DNA of 64,000 bases, taken from Lineus longissimus (taxonomy: Eukaryota; Nemertea; Pilidiophora; Heteronemertea; Lineidae). Below the pieces are notes generated by a model. It was given only the letters and a program-made list of their open reading frames with translations, was not told the DNA's origin and ran no database searches. A program made the translations under genes and the position numbers. The DNA is taken from the NCBI RefSeq assembly GCF_910592395.1, contig NC_088311.1:20935695-20999694 (forward strand). Direction: 5' to 3'. This document shows, one piece after another, positions 37,701-49,800 of the stretch. Each line of letters opens with the position of its first letter. The first letter of the stretch is position 1.

Positions 37701-40550
37701 ATGCTATTAGCACTATCACGACCAGTAGTTCTGAATAGTACAATCATGAGACGCATCAAAGATAATATAACTACAGGACGTATTTTTCTCGTGTTTGATT
37801 ATATCAGTGATAAAAATATAACAACACCTCCTTCCTGTGGGATGTGACTGAGACGCAAATGGAACATGAATAATTGACTACAATTAGCAGTTGATCTATC
37901 CATCTATAAATTATTCATCCTTATTTGGCGAGAAAATGCCCGCCATCTCAAAAACAAAAAGAGTTTGTGTCTTTCAAGCTGCCTATTTTGATTGTGAAAA
38001 GGAGCACATCTAACAATCTATGGAGAACGACAATGGTGCATGAAATTGCAGGCGCATCAGGACGCCGCCGACCGATCAGCTCTTAGGCCTAAGAAATTGT
38101 CTTTGCTAACTTGTCCTAGACCTAGCAGACAACTACACCTGATTTCGTCGTCACGCCAGTACGCTATCGCGACTGGGAAACATCCGATGGATTGTCTTGG
38201 ATGTCTGTAAAGACATTAACTCTGGTAAAGTTCAGGGTCCGGGTTATGCATTATGCGCTCAGTGATTCAATGGTTTTAGTTTGATGTTTTATGCCCAGTG
38301 CTTTTAAAATCAGCAAGCGAAGAATGCTTAGCAGGAGACCCGGACAGCCATGGGATAACTGAAAATACGAATGTGTGAACTTTAGACAAACATCAAGAAA
38401 TAACAAAAATGCCCCTGCGGTGACATACTTTTACTTTTCAGTCTATAGACTTTGAAAGATAAATATCAAGCGGCCATATCCGTTGTTAAAATGAAAATTG
38501 GACAAAGATCATAAGTACGATAACTGCACATCTTTGTCTGCTGTGTGTCTGTATATCCACAAACCTTGACGTCGACTTGGGGTCACCGCCAGAAAACAAT
38601 CTTAGCACTTCATAATAGTCCGCAACCAAACTAAATATTTATGAGCAAAAGTTTGCACTTGAACAGAAATATTAAATGTGTCCTCAAATGGCCTCCTCTG
38701 CGGGGAACATGCTAATGGATCAAAAATTGCATTGTCCTCACATGCGTGCTTTTCACTCTTCCAGCTGGTTATAAAATTTCGCTTCCTATGTCTCGATGGA
38801 CTATTACACCATCACACAGAGTCCCTTTTGACTCTAGATGTGACATTATTGTCTCTCCCGTGGACTATCAAAATCTGACAACGCCTCTGGTGTGTATTGC
38901 GATTGACCGACACACCATCTTAAATTTGGATGTGAAAGTTTCTCTCCTCTGGACGGGCCACTGTCAAAATGCATGGATGTGACAAAGTCTGTCGTGTAGT
39001 TGGCTACCCTTACACCATATGACAGGGTCTCTACTGTAGATGGCCTCCGCTGACGCCGATTTCTTCAGGACTCGGCATGTGACAGTGTCTCGCGATCGCC
39101 TATAGCTTGGTCACTGTAAAAACGCCCAGCGAGTCTGGATGAGACGAACTGGTTTTAAATGGCTATTGCGCTACCATCTAAACAACATGCGAACTTTACT
39201 TCAGTGTCTCCATCTGCAGGAATGGTAAACGTTTGACTCTTCCTGCTGGTTATTGTTCCTGGACGCGACAGCCTGTCTTGACTCTGGTGTGACTTGTCTC
39301 TCCTGTCCATAGGTCACTGTCAAAATACTCACTGGACTCTGTATTGGACAGCGACACTCGTGTGGCTTGTGGTTTGGCTATTGTCACATCTAAACTCTGG
39401 ATGTGACAGAGTCTTTCCTGTAGATGTTCTACCGTCACACTGTTCCCCTCAAGAGCCTTGATGTGATAGCTTCTCCTCCTGTCGATTGACTACGGAGTCC
39501 CTCCTGACTTTGGACGTAATGCTAGTTGTGTTTTTCACGCGCATAAACACTGGATTCATTGGGTATGGGCGGAGGTAACGGAGGCAATACCGCTGGAAGT
39601 TCAGTATGCGTGTGGATTGGTAGTTGTCATACCATCTAAAATGTGGGTGTGACAGCGTCTGCTATTTAGATTGACGACTATCAGGCTATCAGCTAAGCTT
39701 TCGGATGTGTCTGTGTCTGCCCTGTGGATGGACCGCACTATCATCACGACTTCACTTTGGATGTGACACTGCCTCCTCTGAGGATGGACCACTGTCATGC
39801 GACCCTTGATTTATAGTGTCTTCCGTGGCTGGGCTTGTGGAAAGAGGGAGTTCAAAGGACGGGCCATTGTCCTCCCATCCAGACCCCAATGGCCAACTGT
39901 CACAACATCTAAACACTCTGGGTATGACAGCATCTGTCTTATATATGGACCCACTGTCACATTGTCTCAGGCTCTACCTCGAATTACTGTCACACCGACT
40001 AGACAATGGATAAGACAGTATCTTTTGTTGTGTGTTGGCTACTCTCGTGGTGCCTTTATACTCTGGATGTGAGTGAAGTGTCCCAGCTCTTGTGCATGGA
40101 CCCTTGGTTCATGGTGGCTATTATGAATGGGCATCTGTCATCACATCTGGATCTTGGATGTGGTAGTGTCTCCACTTCAATGCCGTGCCTGAGCCACAGT
40201 GTATAAGTACTCTGGATGTACCACTGAAGTGGCACTTGTACAGATAGGCATATATCACATCAAGACATAAGTCACCTCTCCAATAATGGGTGGGAGACAG
40301 ATTGAGGATGTGACAGTGTCTCTCTGTGGATCAGTCACCAAGACTGAAAATGTTGTTGGCTTTAGGCGACGTCTGCTTTTGGTGGACGTTCTCAATCCAG
40401 CTGTATGTGACAATGTCTCCATTTTGAATATAACGGGGCAAGCTAGGAACTCATCTCATCAATCAACCTTCCTGTAACAAACAGGATTAGCAGGAGTTTC
40501 GCCGTCTGTAGGCTGGTAAAAATACTAAGAAAATTCAGGCGTACCAACTC
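34759..40550. other. Non-coding interval, with satellite at its right end
   Basis: From 34759 to about 38680 I see no supported gene; upstream exons of the RVxF protein could be hidden here. From 38680 the sequence becomes a degenerate minisatellite (separate entry). Some tgcgtcc-type dispersed motifs occur near 36960. Confidence 0.35.
38680..40460. repeat. Degenerate minisatellite with tctggatgtgacagtgtct-like units
   Basis: The motif (t)ggatgtgaca..gtctctcctgtggatggncca..tgtca recurs about every 45-65 bases, for example near 38840, 38925, 39290, 39400, 39645, 39760, 39925 and 40150. The units are strongly diverged, with interruptions, so this is an old array. Several short open frames inside it are by-products. 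Confidence 0.6.
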
Positions 40551-40562
40551 ACATTCAAAAGA

Positions 40563-40568
40563 TTTATT
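40563..40568 (-). terminator. Polyadenylation signal for GADD45GIP1
   Basis: The minus strand reads aataaa here, about 280 bases after the stop codon of the mL64 gene. It gives a plausible 3' UTR of about 300 bases. Confidence 0.5.
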
Positions 40569-40846
40569 GACCCTCTTTCAAACATATTTTCAACAACAAG
40601 GGTATGGCCTCAACTGATCTGTCAAAGACGAAATAATACTTGGTAGCTTTCAATTGAGCGTCAAGCAGATGTCATACTCATAAGTCAACTTTTAATACAA
40701 TCTAACAAGTACAGCCATGATCTGATACACTGTGTAATCCTGTGAGTTTGTCTCTGAAACCATGCACTGTGTTCACAAATTACGCATAGAACATCAAAGT
40801 AGCTCTCACACAACTTGATACTATTCAGTCTACACACACATCATCA

Positions 40847-41791
40847 TCATGATTTTGGTTCATCTGAAGTCAGACTAGCAGTCATACGTCGTAACTTTTC
40901 CTCCTTCTTTTTCTGCTTTGCTAACTTTTTAGCCTCAGCTTCTTTTAGTTCTTGTAACTGTTTGAACTTAGGGTCCCTATAGTCAATATCATAACCAAAG
41001 AATTCTTTAGCTTCCTCCAGCAGTCTCTTTTTTCTTTCCTCAGATTTCCTCACGTCCGCCTCCTTTTTGCGCAGCTTGGCTTCATACTGGGCAATAAGTT
41101 CTGGCATCTTTTCCATGGCTTTCACAACAGAGTCATGTCTGAAATAGAGAGAGTAAATTGAGTCATCAGAACGAATGAAAACGTGGACAACAAAGTCCCT
41201 TTTTTACCTCGAGTTGAACTGTTTAAGTTACTTCATTGGTCTTACAACTGATACACAAGTTCACTGAAAGCTCTATCGCAGGGTTAGTTCCAGTCAATTT
41301 TTCTTTTAGAAATGAGTCAATACATATAGCTCAGGCAAGCATTTGACGATTTGTTTTGCTAACCTTTTCTTTTCAGCCACTAATTTTTCTTCTCGATCTG
41401 CTCGAGCCTTTGCCATCCTCTCTTGAAGAGGTGGTTCCCACTCTCTCTCTTCCTCGACGACAGCACGCAGCTCCTCTCGTGTCGGCCACATCACACCTGG
41501 GTCAATACCAGACGCTTTCCCAAACTTCGCGTACAATTGTCTCTGCTTCCGAAGACTCACTTCCCACGCTGACTGAGGTGTAAACATTTTGGCATGTTCA
41601 TCAAGTTTTGCTCGCTGGCGTACGCTCAAACGACTCTTATTACGAGCTAATTCTATTTCATCCTCTTCATCAGTCGAATATTCATTTGAAACGTCTGTCG
41701 AGAACTTCAATGATGTTATTATTCGACTATTTCGCGATAAACGAGATAATTTTAGCAGAAAATTAGCAAAATGTGTGACCCTATCCGCCAT
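40847..41791 (-). CDS. GADD45GIP1: Mitochondrial ribosomal protein mL64 / GADD45-interacting protein 1 (CRIF1)
   Basis: This is a large-subunit mitoribosome protein near the exit tunnel, needed for synthesis and membrane insertion of OXPHOS subunits; in vertebrates it also binds GADD45 proteins. Exons are 41791-41364 and 41138-40847 (720 bp, 239 residues). The donor gttagc is slightly weak; the acceptor is ctatttcag. The conserved core is clear: FGKASGIDPGVMWPTREEL corresponds to the vertebrate FG.ASGVDP..LWPTREEL block, then EREWEPPLQERM, then a long Lys/Glu-rich helix (MPELIAQYEAKLRKKEADV) with AKEFFGYDIDYRDPKF near the end. The Arg/Ser-rich N-terminus after MADRV fits a mitochondrial targeting peptide. 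The ATG at 41791 is preferred; a longer reading from 41818 is possible. It is divergent from the CAP gene. Confidence 0.93.
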
Positions 41792-42684
41792 GATTGGTTG
41801 CTTTGCCGTATTGACCAATCAGAAGTCTCGTCACAACGGATGTTCGGCTTCGCCATAAATCGGTCCGGGAAAGTTTTGAATTTGGACACGTTTCGAATGT
41901 CAGTTCGGGAAAGTTCAAAGCTTTGTAATGTATTGGCAACGCGACCGTTATTTAGGCATGACATGGTGACGTCTCGTATGTACAAGAGTTTTACTCATGT
42001 ATCAGACCATACCGGTACTGTTAATTAATCATTTCGGAGGCAATAGAATTATTACTAAAATGTATAATTGGCCTACGCCAAATTGATCAGAATTACTAAA
42101 TACAGAATTTTAAAACATCCATTATGGCAAAGATCCTCAAATTTTTGAGGCAAGGTAGGCCAGATTGAAGCGGGACCAACGGATAATGCGCGTATAACGC
42201 ATCGCCAAATTGATCTGCAGCTGTTTGCCAATATGAGGTAGCTCAATGACCCTTGATTATGAAGATTGCACATTGCAAAGGAGACATACATACACACGGA
42301 GATACAATTCTCCACAATTACTGCCAACATTAATCAATTTTATATATAAGTTTTCCTGTGTCCTGTGATGGAAGTTGAAGTCTGACTTTGTGAGAGAGAG
42401 ACAAATTGGGCGTTGGAGAGCCTGTCATTATGTTCATAAAGAGATTTCTATAGGCGACTTGGAAAAAGGTCGATATAACGCCTGGAATAACATCAAGGCA
42501 TGTGCTGAATTTTCAAATCAGCGGAATGTAACTGTTGGGACTATATATGTGTATACTCCATTTTCATAACATCAACAGGGCTATCTGGATATATAGCCTT
42601 CTGGAATATACTTTTTAAAGAATGTCAGCCTAGAGATTTTTAAAACATTGTGCTCTAAAGGAAATCATATAATTAGTATCTGCA
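41792..42684. promoter_or_regulatory. Intergenic region between divergent mL64 and CAP genes
   Basis: About 0.9 kb between divergent start codons. It probably holds the promoter of mL64 on the left and the promoter and 5' UTR of the CAP gene on the right. I see no definite core promoter element. Confidence 0.35.
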
Positions 42685-43823
42685 ATGCTAAGTGCTCAAA
42701 AAACAAAAATGGATCACTTGGCCTATGGAATATGTTGTATTTTGCTTATGATTGGTCATCTTGATGCTAATACGTCCCCAGTTAAGGCGCCCGTCCCAGT
42801 TAAGGCGCCCGTCCCAGCTAAGGCGCCCGTCCCAGTTAAGGCGCCCGTCCCAGTTAAGGCGCCTGTCGCGCCCGCTAACACAAAGGAATTTGGTCTAGAT
42901 GCAGCGCAGAGAACAAAAATTGTGGACGACCATAATACATTGAGGAGCGCTTTACCAGCGGCCGACATGGCTAGAATTGTAAGTATTGAGAATTATTTTA
43001 CATCATGCCGCGAAGGCGGCAGGCAACTTCAGTTTCAAAGGAATATGTAAAGACAAGGAGGCCAGAGATTAATTACCACCCCAACGCAATTACACGGCCC
43101 AAATTTCGCTCGCGTCAATTGTCTTGACGCAATATGAAAGCACACATCACGCGGCAAATTCTCGAAAAAAAGTTCTGGTCTTTTCGCCGAAAGTACATTG
43201 TTAGACTGACGATTGAAAGACTCTGATTGAAGAAAGTCGTCGCTGAACTGAGATTTGAAGATGAAGAATCGTGGTAAATATTTTTGGAAATAGTTCGATC
43301 AAGGTTGCCACCGGGGTTGTCATCAAATTGTACTTTACCTTTTTTTGAATTGCAACATTTTTTCGTCAGGCTTGGTGGACTGAAGGCGCGAAGGAAGCCG
43401 GTAAACTTGTAGCGACCTGCTCAGAGAAAGTGGTAACAAAATTCGGCCAAGTGGTCATCTTCTCCACGGCGGCTGGTTTCAAACCTGAAGGCCTTGTGGA
43501 CGAGGTCAAGAAGCAGCAGAACGCCTATAGTGACGTGACAAATCAGTGTATTTATAAGGCGGGAAAATGTGAGGATTACAGACAGGTATGTTTTAAAATA
43601 TAGACAGCAGTTTCCTATTAGTGGAAAAGTTATCCGCAAACAGAAAGGAAAAGAAAAATATGTTAGAATCGTAGGCGTTAATCCTCCTTTTAGATGGAAA
43701 TAGCAGTGTCCAGTGTTGCTAGGTTATATGGACATCTTCGTTGCCATCTGAAATCAGTGTGTATACTTGAGTTTGACTTCGGGTTCAGGGGTTTTCAAGA
43801 TAAAAATGATATTGATAATAATT

Positions 43824-43856
<33 letters not shown>

Positions 43857-46800
43857 TTAATAATACTATGTTCATGAATGAATAAAAAAAGTAAATGAAG
43901 AGAAAAAAAAGCTTTTGATACACGGGGCGTCGAACCCGTGACCACCAGATCGAAAGTCCAGCATTCTAACCGTTGAACCACAGAGGTCTTCATGTTTAAG
44001 TGGGGATTTTTTTCGCCTCTAATAGCCATGCTATGCCGATATGAACCTTGTGTGAAATAGAGCGACATTGTTATTTCACACAAGCTTCAGATCACCAATT
44101 CGTTGAGAATTTTTTGTGTGGTTGCCACTTTGATGGAGGACCTGCAGGCAATAAATTAAAGTTGTTTTTAAAAAAACGTTGCCTTGGCTGGTTCCCACTC
44201 TTTTTTGTGGGAAGCCATGTTTTAATTACATTGTGCCAGCTTATAAAGGTGAGAAATCAGTAAGCACTTCTGCCAAGAAATTTGAAGAGAAAATCATCAA
44301 TATAGAATGGATTGACAGAGACCACCGATGATGGGACACTTTTTCTGTCCTGTCCTGTCCTGTATATTTTCTGATCAAAGCACTTAGCGCCATGAGCAAA
44401 TTGAATTCGATTATATACAGAATGTATATGTTTTGTTTTCAAAACAGATTATCGTCGGATCAAACAAGTTTGTCGGTTGCGCACTGAAGTCTTGCGCAGC
44501 TGGGACGTTCACCAAAGCTGATGGGAAAAAAGAAGCAAAGGCCGTTCAACTCATCATCTGTCTTTACCCGGCTCAGTAAGTCAAGGAATTCAAGTACAAT
44601 ACTGGTCAGGAGTAACGTCCAAATGCTGCCAGCATGTCGCGCAAAAATAACGCGTGTTGGACAATTTGGAGCTTGAATTAATGAGATGCTGAGGCAGTTG
44701 CAGTAATTTAGGACATTACTTTTGAACGGTATCGCTTTTCTTTCAAATTCGACTTGCTGGGTGTACGTTCTGAAAAAGCATACCGCTGCCGCAAACCCGT
44801 CAAAGAGATTTATTATTTCTTGTAAATATTATTGCCATTTTGCAATACATTCACATTCCAGAAATGTATGGATTCGTGTATGTTATTGTCCTAAAGAGGT
44901 TTCAAAAGCACTTATTGCACCTGGGCCTGTTCAAGCTTTGTAATGTACAGTACAGCCCCATATTACCCATATTGTAATTTACGGTATAGATTCGCGCGCT
45001 TGCTGTATCTTGTAGTTCTTCATTGACGCCCGAGCTACAATAGGCTAGACTCCTGGGGATGCCCATTGCGTCATCCATATTGGATCTCCCGAGGGTCGAG
45101 ACCGTCCCACTGCGTCCGGAGTGAACAATAGGCAGGTTTCGCAACCCCTACGGACGACGAACTACGAAGGTCTGTCGTATCATCGGCCTTGTGCTTATTT
45201 ACGCGACAATCGTAACTCATCTTCGATCCGAATCGGGGAAGTGATAAAAAAAAGTCGTCAATAAAGTTTATTTACATTTGCATATATACTTGAACTCGTA
45301 CTTTGTCATTCGCATCTCTTCGCGAGAGAAACCTGACTAATGACTTAAGCAATGACGGGTTTGACTCTCATGCAGACCATTTCGTCATCCTGATCGCCTA
45401 TCCACTGCGTCCGGAGTGGAATGTCGGGTTGGCTTGATTTTGTCTTCTGTATTCTCTTTCTTTAGGGCTGACACCGGACAGCAGAAACACCAGTACACCA
45501 AAGGAACTCACTGTACCAAATGCGACACCATTTCTCCCGGACTCTGGTGCAAAGACCAACTTTGCACATCACAAGGTAGTAGAGACTTTAAGAACTTGCA
45601 CGCGAACGTAAACGTAAACAATATATTTGTCATCCTCGTAGACAAGGCCTTTCAATCTCCGCATCTTGCATTTTTGTACCTGACGCAGGGGTGAAAAAAC
45701 CTGTGTCTCAGGATGACAGTTGTTAGGCCTATAGTGTGCAATGTACTGTGATGTCAAACGATGGCGTCCTTTCAATGCGAGTGTCCTCTTTTTCTGGTGT
45801 AGAATCTGTTTTGCTGAGTACACGCTTAGTTTTTCGACCAACCCAAGAATGCAAACGTAAAGATTTTTCGCGAAAATGAAAAACTCCTTACGGTTTTTGA
45901 GATTCAGAAAAAAACCCAAGATTGTTTTTTTTTTCCTGAAAAAGGTCTAAGGGGTGGATATTTGTGACTTAAAAACCCTTGAGGATTATCAAAAGCTCAA
46001 AAACCTTTAATTCTAAGAGCGTGAGGTGTTGGAATTGACAATGAAGACTTTTTTCTATTTCAGATCAGTGTACCGACGACGTAGCTGTATGTGTATCTGT
46101 TGATAGTGCAAAATGCACAAGTGATGCAAACGCCAAGAAGAAGTGTCCAATGAAATGCAAGACTTGCAGTAAGGTTGAGCTTACAATTACATCATATTTT
46201 GTAACATTTCACTTCATACACCTTACCCCGGTGTAACATCTGTGGTTGTTTCCCATGTGTCAGTGTTTCCAAACAATAGGCAGCTAGAGAGACCATGACT
46301 TTTCAATAGGGGGAAACACAGAAAAACTTGTCAATCTATCTTTTAGCGTTCCCAAACAATGAGGGGAAACACTCAAAAATAGAAACACTCAAAAACATTA
46401 CACCGGTCCAACAGCCCTCATGCCATTTTGTCCGGAGTATAGTCAGGCGGGAAAGGGGAAAGACGTAAGTTTCTCGAGTTGAGTTTCCCTTTTGAAAAGT
46501 TCTAGAAAAAAACATGACCAGTCACTAGAAAGGGGTTGGAGGGTGCTGTACACTCCGCATGCAGTGAAATTGAGAACGTCCCTCCCCCAGAAGGTAGGAA
46601 TAGGATAACGACATCAGACTGCCTCAGGAGTCTACGGTGCAGACGCTTCTGCTGGTGACATTGCTTTCATATTTGTGAAATATGTGCTGTTTTTGGTGAG
46701 ATCATGTCGGGACAATCCATTCGCAGCCTCGTCAAAGTTATTTCAGAGGACTGAATGCGACCCTGTTGCCAAGTCGGAAAATTTGCAATCAAAAGGTGAA

Positions 46801-49800
46801 CAAAACATACGGACATGACCTTAGAAATCACTCAGTGAGCACAACCTGTTGGTATCATTTTGTGTCAGTTTCATTCAGACGTATTGCTTAATAATTCCTC
46901 AAATTTGTTCGATATTTAAAGTTTAAACACATCACCCCTTCTTTCTCCTTCAGCTTGTAAGCTCGAATGTGAGAACTGTGGTAAGCAGTCACCCCAAGGG
47001 TGTGGCTGTGACTGTATCCCGGGTTACTATGGAGGGATATGCAGAGGTGAGATGGGACTAAGTTCTAGGAGAATCATTTAAAATTTATGTTAACCCTTGA
47101 TAGGTCAAGATGCATTGCTGCAAACGCTTAAGTGTGAATTTCGATAAAAAATAAAAGTTCAAATTAATAAAACTCCGCCCATTTTATTTTGTGGAGTAAC
47201 ACCATTCTTTAAGTTTTGACAACCATGTCTTCTTTTTCTTGAACAGAACCGTGCAAGGATCATTCAACCACCAACTGCACGAAAGACACCGTTCACACGT
47301 GCCAACTTTATACCAAGAAACGCGACATGTGCCCTCTTTTATGCGGACTATGTCGTAAGTCACAACTTTAGTAGGTTTTGATATGAAGAAAAACTAATTT
47401 CAGAGTACACCTCGGCGAGAAATGACGCATATGCTTTTGTCAATATTGTTTTACATCGTCTTCAAGAACGAAGAGGGCTTACTCTAAAATTGAAAATCGT
47501 CTTCAGTGTGTGTGCTGTGAGCAGCAATTTGTTCCCTGGTCTGAATTTGGTACCCGGGCTGGGTGTGGTCGGAAACACCGCATTTTATTCAACAGATGTC
47601 GGAACAAACCCGGGCCCAGCCTCTTTGCGCTTTGTAATCATAATCAGCATCGTCATCGTTGTCGTCGTCATCATCATCATCATCATCATCATCATGAACC
47701 CAGCATCTTATCACTTCTGTAATCACGCCGTTGGTTTTTATTCCAGAGTACGAGGCAAATCCAGCTTGCAAGGCGCCTCCTGGACCTACATCACTGAACC
47801 AGGTGTCGAATGCCATCATGGACGCTGGTCGGACCATTGACTGTCGCAAGGAGATCTGGTGCTTGAAGGGCCGGCCCTATCTTCACGGCAGCACGTGTAA
47901 ATGTCGGTGCCAGGATGGTTGGCAGGGCAAGCTGTGCAACAGTAAGTTGGCTTTCTTGCACGAAGGTTCTTTTCCTAATACGTATTTCAAAAGAAAATCT
48001 ACTCCATATATGTCCCCCTTTACTTGCTCATTTGACATTTGTACCGGAGGTTACGTTCGTTGTAAGAGGAATTGAAACGCCTTCTCCGCGTTACCAGACT
48101 GACGGAAAATGAAGCCCCTACTCCATATATGTCCCCCTCTTCTTGCTCGCTAGACATCTGTACCTGAAGTTACCTATGTTGTAAGAGAGAGAGATACGGT
48201 TTCCCGCGCTGCATGACAAATCCAGGAATATTATTACCTTTGCAACTGTTCTTCCTCCTTACAGAAAAGACAATTGATGCTGAAAATGGTGTCATATTGA
48301 CTATTCAAGGCAATAAGGATAAGGTTCGTATGTCCGAATGAGAGGAAAAAAATGTTCCGTAAAAATGATCATGAAACTTTGACTATTTTACTCAGTTTTT
48401 TTAAAACAGTCTTTCCTAGCGATCAGCTTAATACTATAGTTTACACAGAAAACATTATAAGGAATAACTCAAAAACTACCATTATTTTTATCGCTATTAA
48501 TATCGCTCATCAATGCTTCGTTTTCCTTTGTCTGTTTCAGTACGGGAGCATCCAAGCCAAGTTACGAGAGCTGATTGCAAATGAGATGAATAAATTCTGT
48601 AAAGAGAATATCAACAGATGCTGTCCATTCGAACGAGACCAAAACAAGTACGTAAAGCACGGCGATTCGCCTGGTGCGTTACCAAGTCATTGGTTGACCA
48701 TCGGGTTATAAAACTTCATGATTTTACCATTTTCTTGCTGGTATATATTTAGATTATAATACATAGACAACCTGACTGAGCACACCCTTTTCATTTGGTA
48801 AGTTGTTGACCTGCCGCAAAAACTCTTGGATGTCAATACGAAGGTTTCGTAACCGGTCTTACCGTATTGTATCGCCGACGGTTCTGAGTACCATGTTTCC
48901 TGGTGCTAATGCTTACTATGAAAGTCGATTCATACGAGCATCACGAATGTACAGGCCAATTGCTAGGGGTAATAATGTGAAGCGCTTTGAGCATCTGAAA
49001 CCAGTTGGATTTATGCTTACAAGTCTCATGATTATTATCGCGTGAATGACTTTCTGGCAACACAGACGGCGAAGTTACATTGTCACAACTCGCAAAGGAC
49101 TTGCCGGCAACGAAGAATTTCTGATATGTTTTCAGCATTTCCAAAGACGCCAAGTATACCGACATCAACCGTATCCGTGTGGGAACTGGCTACCCGGACT
49201 TTGCCAAAGATGGTACCTTCACTCTGCTGATCTATGCCATGTATCAACCTGACAACAGCCTGTGTACGGACATAGGGACCAAGCTGAAGAGGAAGAAAAG
49301 GGAGGTCACAACAGGTGAGGAAATTGAGTACAACGTGGTCTGGTCTTCTTATAAAAGAATATACTTTATTTTACTAAATACAATACATGTATGCGTATAT
49401 ACATGTATACATGTACATGTAATTATCATGATTTTATGATGTAACTCGCCAACGAACGAAGTTTCATTAACCATCTCATTTGATCGGTTGAAGAAGTTAG
49501 ACAAACCGTTTGTTTTCTAGGATGTCTCGTTGGATTTAGGAAAATAAACGACAAATGCACTTGTAAGTACCGAAATATCAAACTTTGAACATTATATTGG
49601 AACATCACCCATCTATCTTTTACATCACTGAACCCGGGCCAGTTCACCCATGGTGGTTGACCTCCTCTTTCTGCATTGTTTTGTCATATCTTCAAAAACT
49701 TTCACTCCGATCTTCCTGTCTATTACTCGTGTCTCCTTGTCGATTGAGTTATCGACAGAGTTTCCCTTATTTTCGTCTCGCATGCAGGGGTAGGATCCGT

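Noticed and set aside
43910-43990. Functional tRNA-Glu on the minus strand
   Set aside because: The acceptor stem does not pair and the T arm has an extra base. I kept it only as a SINE or pseudogene.
47589-47849. Open frame with a poly-Asp run
   Set aside because: It comes from the (cat)n microsatellite and the opposite strand of a real CAP exon.
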